Source of the DNA: an uncultured Oscillospiraceae bacterium
GTDB taxonomy: Bacteria; Bacillota; Clostridia; Oscillospirales; Ruminococcaceae
Length of the DNA stretch: 23,142 nt
Assembly (NCBI GenBank): GCA_900539695.1
Contig: UQDG01000030.1
Location: 1 to 23,142 of the forward strand
Direction of reading: 5' to 3'
The stretch's first letter is position 1. Every line of letters starts with the position of its first letter. The position numbers and the translations under genes are program-made. The notes under the pieces were generated by a model, which did no database searches, had not been told where the DNA came from, and saw only the letters and a list, made by a program, of their open reading frames with translations. Positions 7,598 to 16,120 of this stretch are shown here, piece by piece.

Positions 7598-8328
7598 AGG
7601 TAGTCATTTTCAGCGGCACGACCGAGGGACGGGAGCTTTCCCGCGCCGTGGCCGCCCTTGGGATAGAAGCTACGGTCTGTGTGGCAACAGAGTTAGGGGC
7701 TGAAGAGCAGGGGCGTACCCCCGGCATCACAGTGTGCACTGGCCGCCTGGATGCCGATGCCATGGCGGCACTTTTGCAGGGCGCGGCCCTCTGCGTGGAT
7801 GCCACCCACCCCTATGCCACCGAGGCTACCCGCAACATCTGCGCGGCGGCTGCGGCAGTGGGTGTGGAATATCACCGCCTGCTGCGCCCCGCCAGTGACC
7901 TGCCTGCAGGCAGTGTGGTGCTGCAAACCGCCGCCCAGGCCGCGGCGTACCTGGCGGGCAAACCGGGCAATATCCTGCTGGCAACCGGTGCTAAGGAACT
8001 GCCCGCCTTTGCACCTCTGGACCCCGCACGGCTTTACCCCCGCGTGCTGCCTACGCTGGCGGGTATTACCGCCTGCGAGACAGCGGGCATCCCACACCGC
8101 AACATTATTGCTATGCAGGGGCCGTTTACCCGTGAATTGAATGTGGCGGTCATGCACCAATTCCATATTGCCTATATGGTCACCAAGGATGGCGGCGCGG
8201 CGGGCGGCTTTGCAGAAAAGGCGCAGGCCGCCGCCCAGTGCGGTGTACAGCTGATCGTGCTGCGCCGCCCCGAGGAACAGGGCGAGACCGCCGAAACGAT
8301 TTTGCAACGATGCAGGGAGCTTTTATGA
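7594..8328 (+). CDS. cbiJ: Cobalt-precorrin-6A reductase CbiJ
   Basis: An NAD(P)H-dependent reductase of 244 residues that reduces cobalt-precorrin-6A to 6B. Characteristic segments are FSGTTEGREL (6-15) at the nucleotide-binding loop, DATHPYATEATRN (69-81), LLATGAKEL (128-136), AMQGPF (173-178) and VTKDGG (196-201). The start is fixed by the conserved N-terminus MKVVIFSGTTEG and by a 4-bp overlap with the cbiH stop, although its frame is open for about 640 bp upstream inside cbiH. It feeds the CbiE-CbiT protein encoded next. Confidence 0.93.
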   Translation: MKVVIFSGTTEGRELSRAVAALGIEATVCVATELGAEEQGRTPGITVCTGRLDADAMAALLQGAALCVDATHPYATEATRNICAAAAAVGVEYHRLLRPASDLPAGSVVLQTAAQAAAYLAGKPGNILLATGAKELPAFAPLDPARLYPRVLPTLAGITACETAGIPHRNIIAMQGPFTRELNVAVMHQFHIAYMVTKDGGAAGGFAEKAQAAAQCGVQLIVLRRPEEQGETAETILQRCRELL

Positions 8329-9518
8329 AAATCACATTGGTCGGCATGGGCAGCGGCACCCCCGGCAGCCTGACGGTGCAGGGGCTAAACGCCCTGCGGG
8401 AAGCGGAGCTTATTATCGGTGCCCGCCGCCTATTGGAAAGCCTGCCCGATGGCTGCACCGGGAACCGTGCGCCGCTTTATAAGATCGAGGAGATCTGCGC
8501 ACTGCTGCGAACGACCGAAGCCGCCCACGTGGCCGTGGCCTATAGCGGCGACACCGGCTTTTACTCCGGCGCATCGGCCTTGTGCCGTGCGCTGGATGCG
8601 GCGGGCCTGCCCTACATGGTCTGCCCGGGACTTTCCAGCGTGCAGCTGCTGGCCGCCGCGCTGGGCCGCCCCTGGCAGGATTGGAAGCTGGTCAGCGCCC
8701 ACGGCTGTGCCTGCACCCCGGCCCTGGTGTGCAGTGCCGATACACCGACCTTTTTCCTGACCGGCGGCAGCGAGACACCCGCCACCCTTTGCGAAAAACT
8801 AACGCAAAGCAGCTGCGGGAACGTGCAGGCAACGGTGGGGGAAAACCTGGGCACCGCTGCCCAGCGCCTTGTGCGCGGCACGGCGCAGGAACTTGCCCGG
8901 CAGGTGTTTGCGGCCTTAAGTGTGCTGTTGGTGGAGCCTTGCCCTGCTTTGCAGCGCCGCGTGCCCGGTCTGCCGGACGAAGCCTTCATCCGCGGCAAAA
9001 CGCCGATGACCAAGCAGGAGGTCCGCGCCGCCGTACTGGCCAAACTGGCCGTGCGTCCCGGCGATATCTTGTGGGACGTGGGCGCGGGCACCGGCAGCGT
9101 CAGCGTGGAGATGGCGCTGGCCGCCCCTGCGGGCCAGGTCTACGCCGCTGAGTGTGATGCCGATGCCTGCGAGCTGATCCGCCGGAACCGCGCTAAATTC
9201 CATGCCGAAAACCTGCATCTGACCGCAGGCAAGGCCCCCGAAGTGCTGGTAAATTGGCCCGCCCCGGATGCTGTTTTCATCGGCGGCAGCAAGGGCAATT
9301 TGGCGGCCATTATGGATGCAGCGCTGGCCGCCAACCCGGCCGTGCGGCTTTGCATCAGCGCCATTGCACTGGAAACTTTGCAGCAGGCCATCGCCGCACT
9401 GGCGGCCCACGGTTTGTCTGCCCAGGTCACGCAGATCGCCGTCAGCCGCAGCAAAGCGGCGGGCAGCCTGCACCTGCTGATGGCCAACAACCCGGTTTTT
9501 TTAATTGTGAGGGAGTAA
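8325..9518 (+). CDS. cbiET: Bifunctional CbiE-CbiT (cobalt-precorrin-7 C5-methyltransferase / C15-methyltransferase-decarboxylase)
   Basis: A 397-residue fusion equivalent to aerobic CobL. Residues 1 to about 210 are CbiE, a tetrapyrrole methylase with LVGMGSGTPGSLT (5-17) and YSGDTGFYSGA (73-83). From about 215 on is CbiT, a Rossmann-fold methyltransferase that methylates C15 and decarboxylates the C12 acetate: FIRGKTPMTKQEVRA (221-235) and the SAM loop DVGAGTGSVSVEMA (251-264), then PDAVFIGGSKGNL (314-326). This fusion is common in bacteria. The start at 8325 (MKITLVG) overlaps the cbiJ stop by 4 bp and is preceded by AGGGAG (8314-8319); the frame is open 87 bp further upstream, inside cbiJ. 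It acts before methylmutase CbiC. Confidence 0.95.
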   Translation: MKITLVGMGSGTPGSLTVQGLNALREAELIIGARRLLESLPDGCTGNRAPLYKIEEICALLRTTEAAHVAVAYSGDTGFYSGASALCRALDAAGLPYMVCPGLSSVQLLAAALGRPWQDWKLVSAHGCACTPALVCSADTPTFFLTGGSETPATLCEKLTQSSCGNVQATVGENLGTAAQRLVRGTAQELARQVFAALSVLLVEPCPALQRRVPGLPDEAFIRGKTPMTKQEVRAAVLAKLAVRPGDILWDVGAGTGSVSVEMALAAPAGQVYAAECDADACELIRRNRAKFHAENLHLTAGKAPEVLVNWPAPDAVFIGGSKGNLAAIMDAALAANPAVRLCISAIALETLQQAIAALAAHGLSAQVTQIAVSRSKAAGSLHLLMANNPVFLIVRE

Positions 9519-9519
9519 C

Positions 9520-10866
9520 ATGCTGCAGCTGGTTTTGGCGGCGCCGCGCTCCGGCAGCGGCAAAACGACCGCCGCCTGCGCCCTGTTGGCGGCGCTGCGG
9601 GTGCGGGGGGAGTATCCCTGTGCCTTTAAATCGGGGCCGGATTATATTGACCCGATGTTCCACCGCGCCGTGCTGGGCGTGGAAAGCCATAACCTTGACC
9701 TGTTTTTCTCCACCCCGGCTACGGTGCGCCGCCTGTACGCCCAAAACGCGGCAGGCCATGGCGCGGCGGTGGTGGAAGGCGCTATGGGCTATTACGACGG
9801 CCTGGGTGGCATCAGTGCCACCGCCAGTGCTTGGCATCTGGCGGACACGCTGGGTCTGCCGGTGCTGCTGGTGGTGCGGCCCAAGGGTGCCAGCCTGACC
9901 CTGGCGGCCGAGCTGCGGGGGCTCATGGCGTTCCGTACACCGCATCATCTGGCGGGCATACTGCTCAATGATTGCAGCGAAACTTTGTACAAACTGCTGG
10001 CCCCGATGTTAGAAAAGGAGACCAGCTTGCCGGTGGTAGGTTACCTGCCGCCGCTGCAGGAGGCTGCCATCGAGAGCCGCCACCTGGGGTTGAAAACCGC
10101 AGGGGAGATTGCAGACCTGCAGAATAAAATAAAAATTTTGTCGGATGCTGCACAGAAAACCATCGATTGGCCGTACTTTTCCGCCTTGTTTGATTGCCCC
10201 GCGCCTGCCGCGGCCCCGCGCACCGTGCCCCCGGCTAACGTGCGTATTGCTGTGGCGCGGGATGCCGCGTTCTGCTTTACTTACGCCGAAACACTGGAAG
10301 CTTTGCAGGAAAAAGGCGCGGAGCTGTGCTTTTTCAGCCCCCTGGAGGATACGGCACTGCCCCCCAATATCGGCGGCCTGTACCTGCCGGGCGGCTACCC
10401 GGAACTGTACGCCGCCCAGCTGGCAGCCAACACCGCCATGCGCAGCGCCGTAAAAACGGCTGTGGAAAGCGGCCTGCCTACGGTGGCTGAGTGCGGCGGG
10501 TTCCTCTACCTGGGCCAAACGCTGGAGGGCGCGGACGGCAAAACCTACCCCATGGCGGGTGTTCTGCCCGGGCAAGGCGTCAAAATTGGCCGCCTGGTGC
10601 GGTTCGGCTATGCCGCATTGACTGCCAACGCCGACAGCATGTTGTTTGCGGCAGGGGAGACCCTGCCGATCCACGAGTTCCACCACTGGGATTCGACCGC
10701 CAACGGCACTGACTTTACCGCTGGCAAAACCAACGGTCGCAGCTGGGCCTGCGGCTTCGCCAACGCACATTTGTATGCGGGATTTCCGCACCTGTACTGG
10801 TCGGGCACGCCCTTGCCGCAACGCTTTGTGACCGCGGCCTGCCGCTATATAAAGGAAGAACCATGA
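9520..10866 (+). CDS. cbiA: Cobyrinate a,c-diamide synthase CbiA
   Basis: This 448-residue enzyme amidates the a and c side chains of cobyrinate using glutamine and ATP. The N-terminal DTBS-like ATPase domain has a P-loop APRSGSGKTT (8-17), KSGPDYIDPMFH (37-48) and EGAMGYYDG (86-94). The C-terminal class I amidotransferase domain has the nucleophile Cys325 in AECGGFLYL and a His-rich EFHHWDS segment at 386-392. Length and domain order are normal for the family. The ATG lies one base after the cbiET stop with GAGGGAG just upstream. Confidence 0.95.
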   Translation: MLQLVLAAPRSGSGKTTAACALLAALRVRGEYPCAFKSGPDYIDPMFHRAVLGVESHNLDLFFSTPATVRRLYAQNAAGHGAAVVEGAMGYYDGLGGISATASAWHLADTLGLPVLLVVRPKGASLTLAAELRGLMAFRTPHHLAGILLNDCSETLYKLLAPMLEKETSLPVVGYLPPLQEAAIESRHLGLKTAGEIADLQNKIKILSDAAQKTIDWPYFSALFDCPAPAAAPRTVPPANVRIAVARDAAFCFTYAETLEALQEKGAELCFFSPLEDTALPPNIGGLYLPGGYPELYAAQLAANTAMRSAVKTAVESGLPTVAECGGFLYLGQTLEGADGKTYPMAGVLPGQGVKIGRLVRFGYAALTANADSMLFAAGETLPIHEFHHWDSTANGTDFTAGKTNGRSWACGFANAHLYAGFPHLYWSGTPLPQRFVTAACRYIKEEP

Positions 10867-11927
10867 CCGAAAACGAACTGAAAACCTTATTAAAAACGGT
10901 GACGCCGCCTAATAAAGCCGCCCGTGCCGCCGCGCACGCCCACTGGGCCGCGCTTGCCAAACCCCTGGGCGGTCTGGGCCGGCTGGAAACGATGGTGGAG
11001 GATGCCGCCGCCCTGATGGGGACAGAGACGCCGAATCTTGCCAACCGTGCCGTGCTGGTGCTGTGCGCCGATAACGGCGTGGTGGCCCAGGGTGTCAGCC
11101 AGACAGACGCCAGCGTGACCCGCGCGGTGCTGGAAAACCTTGCCGCCCGCCGTACCAGCGTTTGTCGCATGGCAGCGGCCGCCCACTGCGCCGTTGTGCC
11201 TGTGGATATGGGCATTGCCGGAACACCGGTGGCCGGGGTCATCAACTGCCGCGTCGCCCTCGGCACGGCGGACTTCACCCAAGGCCCGGCCATGTCCCGC
11301 GCTCAGGCTGTGCAGTCCATCGCCTGCGGTATCGAGCTGGTACAGGCGCAAAAACGTCAGGGCGTACAGATGTTGGCCACCGGTGAGATGGGCATCGGCA
11401 ACACCACCACCTCCAGCGCCGTGGCCAGCGTACTGTTGGGCCGCCCCGTGCAGGAGATGGCCGGCCGTGGTGCGGGACTTTCCGACGAAGGCCTGCGCCG
11501 CAAAATCGATGCTATCCGGCGCGGCATTGTCGTTAACCGCCCCGATGCGGCCGACCCGCTGGGCGTGTTGGCGGCCTTGGGCGGCTTTGACATCGCCGGA
11601 TTGTGCGGTGTATTTTTAGGCGGTGCACTGGAAAATGTACCTATCCTTATGGATGGCTTCATCAGCGGCGTGGCGGCGCTGTGCGCTGTGCGGCTGTGCC
11701 CGGCTGCGGCCAAGGCTGTGTTTGCCAGCCATGTTTCCAGCGAGCCGGCCGCCCGCCTGGTACTGGAAGAACTCGATAAAAAACCGCTTATCACCGCCAA
11801 TCTGCACCTGGGCGAAGGCACAGGCGCAGTGGCCAGCCTGCCGCTGTGGGATATGGCCCTTGCGGTCTACAACGGCTGCTATTCGTTTGCCGAGGGCGGC
11901 ATCACGCCGTACACCCCGCAATGCTGA
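10863..11927 (+). CDS. cobT: Nicotinate-nucleotide:dimethylbenzimidazole phosphoribosyltransferase CobT
   Basis: CobT makes alpha-ribazole phosphate, the lower-ligand nucleotide, from nicotinate mononucleotide and a benzimidazole. The 354-residue protein has the family signatures KPLGGLGRLE near the N-terminus, CADNGVVAQGVSQT, GEMGIGNTTTSSA (174-186) and HLGEGTGA with the catalytic Glu at 318, matching the enteric enzyme's Glu317. Its presence argues that the organism activates benzimidazole-type bases for a complete cobamide, although no DMB synthesis gene (bluB or bza) is in this window. It overlaps cbiA by 4 bp. Confidence 0.95.
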   Translation: MTENELKTLLKTVTPPNKAARAAAHAHWAALAKPLGGLGRLETMVEDAAALMGTETPNLANRAVLVLCADNGVVAQGVSQTDASVTRAVLENLAARRTSVCRMAAAAHCAVVPVDMGIAGTPVAGVINCRVALGTADFTQGPAMSRAQAVQSIACGIELVQAQKRQGVQMLATGEMGIGNTTTSSAVASVLLGRPVQEMAGRGAGLSDEGLRRKIDAIRRGIVVNRPDAADPLGVLAALGGFDIAGLCGVFLGGALENVPILMDGFISGVAALCAVRLCPAAAKAVFASHVSSEPAARLVLEELDKKPLITANLHLGEGTGAVASLPLWDMALAVYNGCYSFAEGGITPYTPQC

Positions 11928-12436
11928 CGCTGGTCATCGGCGGCTCGGCCAGCGGGAAAAGCGCCTTTGCAGAGTCGCTCTGCCTGCAAAGCCCCCTGCC
12001 GCGCACCTACCTGGCTACCATGCAGGTGTGGGACGCTGAGTGTGCTGCCCGTGTGGCCCGGCACCGCGCTATGCGGGCGCAAAAACAGTTTGACACGGTG
12101 GAGTGCCCACTGCATCTTGATCGGCTGATTTTGCCCCGGCGCGGTACAGTGCTGCTGGAGGACCTGGGCAATTTAACGGCCAACGAACTCTACGCCCCCG
12201 ACGGCGCAGGGGAGAAAACGGCTGACGCCGTTGTAAACGGCCTTGCAAAACTGGCCGCGCAGTGCGATAATTTGATTGTTGTATCCAACGAGGTCTTTCG
12301 CGGCGGAGCCGACTATGCCGGCGATACCGACCGCTACCTGCTGGCGCTGGCGCAGATCAACAACGCAACCGCTACCCGGGCCGACGCCGTGGTGCGGGTT
12401 GTATGCGGCATCCCACGTTATTATAAAGGGGGCTAA
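11921..12436 (+). CDS. cobU: Adenosylcobinamide kinase / guanylyltransferase CobU
   Basis: A 171-residue bifunctional enzyme that phosphorylates adenosylcobinamide and transfers GMP to it. The P-loop is GGSASGKS (7-14), and YLATMQVWD (30-38) follows. His48 in RHRAMR aligns with the histidine that carries the GMP in the Salmonella enzyme. The VVSNEV stretch (120-125) and CGIPRYYKGG at the C-terminus complete the fold. The start at 11921 overlaps the cobT stop by 7 bp; the frame is open 75 bp further upstream, but the protein N-terminus MLTLVIGGS fits the family. A second, shorter CobU-like gene lies two genes downstream. Confidence 0.93.
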   Translation: MLTLVIGGSASGKSAFAESLCLQSPLPRTYLATMQVWDAECAARVARHRAMRAQKQFDTVECPLHLDRLILPRRGTVLLEDLGNLTANELYAPDGAGEKTADAVVNGLAKLAAQCDNLIVVSNEVFRGGADYAGDTDRYLLALAQINNATATRADAVVRVVCGIPRYYKGG

Positions 12437-12440
12437 ACCC

Positions 12441-13193
12441 ATGACAGCTTTGCAGACGATCGCGGTGGCGTTCGCCATGTTTTCGGCGCTGCCGATGCCG
12501 CAGTTTGCCTGGAACGAGAAAAACATGCGGTACGCTCTCTGCGCATTTCCGCTCATCGGCGTGGTGATCGGCGCGCTGTGGTGCCTGTGCGGTGCCCTGC
12601 CTTTGCCGGATCTTGCCCGTGCGGCAGGGTTCTGCCTGATGCCGGTGTGGGTCACGGGCGGCATCCATCTGGACGGCTACGCCGACACCTGCGATGCCCT
12701 TTCCAGCTACGGCGACACCGCCAAAAAGCTGGAAATTTTAAAGGACCCCCACTGCGGTGCGTTCGCTGTTATCCGGCTGTGCAGTTACTTTATAGCCTAC
12801 TTGGCTCTGTGTGTCTGCGTGCAGTTCACCCCGCGCGTGGGTGTGTTGTGGACATTAGCACTGGTGGGGGAGCGGGCGCTCTCCGGGCTGGCGGTGGCAG
12901 CGTTCCCCATGGCAAAAAACACTGGCCTGGCCCATACTTTTGCCACGGCGGCGGATAAAACCAACGTGCGCCGCGTGTTGACGGTGCTCTGTGTGCTGCT
13001 GGGCGCGGCCCTCGTCGCTTTGGGCGGCTGGGCACTGGTGCTGGCGGCCTGTGCCGTGTTTGTACGGTACTACCACGCAGCCAAAAACCAGTTCGGCGGC
13101 ACTACGGGTGACCTGGCCGGGTGGTTTTTGCAAAAATGTGAGATCTGGATGCTGGCGATGTTGGCCGCCTGCCAATGGCTGGGGGTGCTGTAA
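12441..13193 (+). CDS. cobS: Adenosylcobinamide-GDP ribazoletransferase (cobalamin synthase) CobS
   Basis: A polytopic membrane enzyme of 250 residues that joins adenosylcobinamide-GDP to alpha-ribazole (phosphate), the last assembly step. Signatures include FSALPMPQF near the N-terminus, the acidic motif GGIHLDGYADTCDAL (74-88), LKDPHCGAFAVI (100-111) and GGTTGDLAGW close to the C-terminus. Several hydrophobic segments lie between. The ATG at 12441 is preceded by AAAGGGGG (12426-12433 region) and comes four bases after cobU. The frame is open upstream, but the upstream codons have no family similarity. Confidence 0.94.
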   Translation: MTALQTIAVAFAMFSALPMPQFAWNEKNMRYALCAFPLIGVVIGALWCLCGALPLPDLARAAGFCLMPVWVTGGIHLDGYADTCDALSSYGDTAKKLEILKDPHCGAFAVIRLCSYFIAYLALCVCVQFTPRVGVLWTLALVGERALSGLAVAAFPMAKNTGLAHTFATAADKTNVRRVLTVLCVLLGAALVALGGWALVLAACAVFVRYYHAAKNQFGGTTGDLAGWFLQKCEIWMLAMLAACQWLGVL

Positions 13194-13511
13194 ATGCTTT
13201 TTGTTACCGGACCCCTTTACAGCGGTAAACGCGCGTTTTCCCAAAAGTTCGGCGGACGGCAGATTTGTGATGTGCAAAATCTCGCCGCCAACGCCACGGA
13301 TCTAGAAAAACTGGCCGACGAACTGACCGCCTATGATGTGGTCATCGCCACCGAAATTGGCGGCGGCATCGTGCCCATCGACCCGGCCGAGCGCGCCGCG
13401 CGGGAAGCCGCCGGCCGTCTGGCCTGCCTGCTGGCCGCGCGGGCAAGCTGCGTGGTGGAAATGTTCTGCGGCCTGCCCACGGTATTGAAAGGAGAACTGC
13501 CGGAATGTTGA
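13194..13511 (+). CDS. Short CobU-like protein, possibly catalytically reduced
   Basis: A 105-residue protein whose start directly abuts the cobS stop. It resembles CobU with its middle removed: an N-terminal P-loop-like GPLYSGKR (6-13), a linker, then IATEIGGGIVPIDPAERAAR (51-70), EAAGRLA and CGLPTVLKG, which match the C-terminal part of CobU (NEVGMGIVP, DIAGRVN, VSGI...K). The residue after the P-loop lysine is Arg13, where a Ser or Thr normally binds magnesium. The protein has no histidine at all, so it lacks the guanylylated His. It cannot be a normal guanylyltransferase; it may be a kinase remnant, a CobU partner or a corrinoid-binding regulator. A full CobU lies two genes upstream. Conserved ends and tight spacing argue that it is a real, translated gene. 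Confidence 0.75.
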   Translation: MLFVTGPLYSGKRAFSQKFGGRQICDVQNLAANATDLEKLADELTAYDVVIATEIGGGIVPIDPAERAAREAAGRLACLLAARASCVVEMFCGLPTVLKGELPEC

Positions 13512-14104
13512 TTTATTTACTACGCCACGGCCTGACCGAGTACAACGCCCAAAAGCGCTACCAGGGCCAGCGGGACATCCCGCTTTCGCCCGAGGGCCTG
13601 GCCCAGCTGCGCCGCGCCGATATTGACCCGAAGGTCGTCTATATTTCCACGCTGCAGCGCACAGCCCAGACGGCGAAGGTACTGTTCCCCAAGGCAAAGC
13701 TTGTGCCGGTGGACGGGCTGAAAGAAATGTGCTTCGGCAGTTTTGAGGGGCGTAATTACGTGGAGATGGAGCACGATCCTGACTATCAGGCCTGGGTCGC
13801 CGCCAACTGCGAAAGCTCCTGCCCGGACGGTGAGCGCAAGGATGAATTCTCGGACCGTATCTGCAAGACTTTTGCGGCGCTGGTGGACAAGGCGCTGGCG
13901 GACGGTGAGGACATGCTGGTGATTTTGGCCCATGGCGGTACCCAGATGGCCGCGCTGGAGCGTTACGCCCTGCCCCAACGAGGCTACTACAAGTGGTGCG
14001 GCCCCAACGCGGGCGGCTATGTGCTGGATGCACGCGATTGGGCCGCGCAGCACGTACTGCACCTGGTCAAGACCGTGCAGTACACCAAGGAGAGTATATG
14101 CTGA
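13505..14104 (+). CDS. cobC: Histidine phosphatase, probable alpha-ribazole-phosphate phosphatase CobC
   Basis: A 199-residue member of the phosphoglycerate-mutase-like histidine phosphatase superfamily. The catalytic LLRHGLTEYN (5-14) contains the phospho-accepting His8, STLQRTAQTA (48-57) supplies an active-site arginine, EMCFGSFEG (74-82) is typical of CobC-like members, and LAHGG carries the second His143. In cobalamin synthesis the enzyme removes the phosphate from alpha-ribazole phosphate or adenosylcobalamin phosphate. The assignment to this substrate rests on the operon position between the CobU/CobS genes and cbiB. AAAGGAG at 13488-13494 precedes the start, which overlaps the upstream gene by 7 bp. 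Confidence 0.88.
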   Translation: MLIYLLRHGLTEYNAQKRYQGQRDIPLSPEGLAQLRRADIDPKVVYISTLQRTAQTAKVLFPKAKLVPVDGLKEMCFGSFEGRNYVEMEHDPDYQAWVAANCESSCPDGERKDEFSDRICKTFAALVDKALADGEDMLVILAHGGTQMAALERYALPQRGYYKWCGPNAGGYVLDARDWAAQHVLHLVKTVQYTKESIC

Positions 14105-15057
14105 TATTTTGGGCGGTGCTGGGCGGTTTTGTGCTGGATGCCATTTTTGCGGACCCGGCCTGGCTGCCTCACCCGGTGGTGCTGATGGGCCGGTGCATCT
14201 CGGCACTGGAAAAACGCCTGCGCGCCGCCCTGCCCACAACACCGCAGGGTGAGCTGCTGGGCGGGGGTATCGTGGCTGCTGTGCTGCCGCTGGGCACTCT
14301 GCTGGTCACCGGCGCGGCCTGCTGGCTGGCGGCCAAACTGCACCCGGCGCTGGGGCTGGCCCTGCAAATGTTCTGGTGCGGGCAGGCCCTTGCGGCCAAA
14401 GGCCTTAAGCAGGAAAGCATGAACGTGTATAAGGAACTGCAAAAAGGCAACCTGCCTGCTGCCCGCAAGGCGGTGGCCCGCATCGTGGGACGCGATACCC
14501 AAAGCCTGACTGCCGAAGGCGTGACCAAAGCGGCGGTGGAGACTGTGGCCGAGAACGCCAGCGACGGCGTCATTGCTCCGCTGTTCTACATGCTGATCGG
14601 CGGCGCACCGCTGGCGCTGACCTACAAAGCCATCAATACGATGGACAGCATGCTGGGCTATAAAAACGAGAAGTATCTCTATTTTGGACGCTGTGCCGCT
14701 AAACTGGACGACGTGGCCAACTGGCAGCCCAGCCGCCTGGCCGGGTTGTTGTGGGTGGCCGCTGCGGCCCTGACCGGGGGCAGCGCCGCCGGTGCGTGGA
14801 AAATTTGGCGCCGGGACCGACGCAACCACGCCAGCCCCAACAGCGCCCAGACTGAGAGCGCCTGCGCCGGGGCGCTGGGTGTGCAGCTGGCAGGCCCGGC
14901 CTACTATTTTGGCGAATATTACAATAAGCCGACGATCGGCGACCCGCTGCGGCCCATTGAGCCGCAGGACATCGTGCGGGCCAACCGCATGATGTACGCC
15001 GAAAGCCTGCTGGCCTTGGCACTGGGGCTGGCGGTGCGGCTGCTTTTTGCTTTGTGA
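14098..15057 (+). CDS. cbiB: Adenosylcobinamide-phosphate synthase CbiB
   Basis: A membrane protein of 319 residues that attaches the aminopropanol (phosphate) arm to adenosylcobyric acid. Family signatures are DAIFADPAWLPHPVVLMGR (about 14-32), RIVGRDTQSL, the long VETVAENASDGVIAPLFYM stretch, INTMDSMLGYKNEKY, FGRCAAKLDDVANW and IGDPLRPIEPQDI near the C-terminus. AAGGAG (14087-14092) precedes the ATG at 14098, which overlaps cobC by 7 bp. The frame is open 105 bp further upstream, inside cobC. It is encoded next to CobD, which makes its aminopropanol phosphate substrate. Confidence 0.95.
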   Translation: MLIFWAVLGGFVLDAIFADPAWLPHPVVLMGRCISALEKRLRAALPTTPQGELLGGGIVAAVLPLGTLLVTGAACWLAAKLHPALGLALQMFWCGQALAAKGLKQESMNVYKELQKGNLPAARKAVARIVGRDTQSLTAEGVTKAAVETVAENASDGVIAPLFYMLIGGAPLALTYKAINTMDSMLGYKNEKYLYFGRCAAKLDDVANWQPSRLAGLLWVAAAALTGGSAAGAWKIWRRDRRNHASPNSAQTESACAGALGVQLAGPAYYFGEYYNKPTIGDPLRPIEPQDIVRANRMMYAESLLALALGLAVRLLFAL

Positions 15058-15067
15058 GGGAATGCAG

Positions 15068-16120
15068 ATGAAACTGGTACATGGCGGCGATTGGGCCGGC
15101 TACCGGGCTGAGTTTGGCCGGGACGCGCTGGATTTTTCGGCCAACGTCAGCCCGCTGGGGCTGCCTGCGGGGGTGGCGGCGGCTATCGAGGCGGCACTGC
15201 CCACGGCGGACCGCTACCCAGACCCCCTTTGCCGGGAACTGCGGGCCAAGCTGGCCGTGGCCGAGGATGTGCCCGCCGATTGGCTGTTGTGCGGCAACGG
15301 CGCGGCGGATTTGATCTTCCGCCTTGCTTTGGCTGTCCGCCCGCGCCGCGCCCTGCTGCCTGCGCCCACCTTTGCCGAGTACGCGGCGGCGCTGGATACG
15401 GTCGGCTGTGAAGTTACGCGGTTTACGCTGGATGCCGCCAACGATTTCGCAGTGACGGATGCCTTTATCAACGCTGTAACGCCGGAAACAGACATGGTGT
15501 TTCTCTGCCAGCCTAACAACCCCACGGGGCAGGTAACGCCGCCCGCACTGGTAGAAAAGCTGCTGCACCGCTGTGCCGCCTGTGGGGCCGCTTTGGTAGT
15601 GGATGAATGCTTTTTGGACTTTTTGCCCGACCGGGACACTTTGACTGCAAAAACATTTTTACACGAGGCACCGAATCTTATCATCTTAAAAGCTTTTACC
15701 AAACTCTACGCCATGGCGGGCGTCCGTTTGGGCTATGCACTGTGCAGCAACGCCGATCTGTTAGCCAAAATGCAGGCGGCGGGCCAGCCTTGGGCTGTGT
15801 CCAGCCTGGCCCAGGCCGCGGGCATTGCAGCGTTGAAGGAGACCGCTTACGCCGATGCCGTCCGTGCCCTGATTGCTGACCAACGCCCCAAAATGGCGGC
15901 AGGCCTGCGGGCGCTGGGGCTGCATGTCATCGAAGGGCAGGCCAACTATCTGCTGTTTAAGGCCCCGGCTGATTTTGGCGAAGCTCTGCGCCAGCACGGC
16001 GCAGTAGTGCGCAGCTGCGCTAATTATCCGGGGCTGGACGCTGCCTGGTACCGCACCGCTGTGCGCACGGCGGCTGAGAATGACCAACTGCTGCAAATCA
16101 TGGGGGAGGTGCTGGCATGA
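15068..16120 (+). CDS. cobD: L-threonine-O-3-phosphate decarboxylase CobD (PLP enzyme)
   Basis: A 350-residue class I/II aminotransferase-fold enzyme that decarboxylates threonine phosphate to (R)-1-amino-2-propanol phosphate for the nucleotide-loop arm. N-terminal HGGDW (5-9) and LDFSANVSPLG (21-31) are typical of CobD/CobC-type proteins. GNGAADLIFRL (76-86), CQPNNPTG (147-154), VVDECFLDF (177-185) and AFTKLYAMAGVRLGY (209-223) follow, with Lys212 as the PLP-binding lysine. The ATG at 15068 is chosen because AGGG (15057-15060) is seven bases upstream and the protein then begins MKLVHGGDW; ATGs at 15062 and 15047 are less well placed. No threonine kinase gene (pduX-like) is visible nearby. 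Confidence 0.92.
   Translation: MKLVHGGDWAGYRAEFGRDALDFSANVSPLGLPAGVAAAIEAALPTADRYPDPLCRELRAKLAVAEDVPADWLLCGNGAADLIFRLALAVRPRRALLPAPTFAEYAAALDTVGCEVTRFTLDAANDFAVTDAFINAVTPETDMVFLCQPNNPTGQVTPPALVEKLLHRCAACGAALVVDECFLDFLPDRDTLTAKTFLHEAPNLIILKAFTKLYAMAGVRLGYALCSNADLLAKMQAAGQPWAVSSLAQAAGIAALKETAYADAVRALIADQRPKMAAGLRALGLHVIEGQANYLLFKAPADFGEALRQHGAVVRSCANYPGLDAAWYRTAVRTAAENDQLLQIMGEVLA

Noticed and set aside
14017..14829. 270-codon antisense frame inside cbiB
   Set aside because: It has Gln/His/Arg-rich shadow composition opposite a textbook CbiB.
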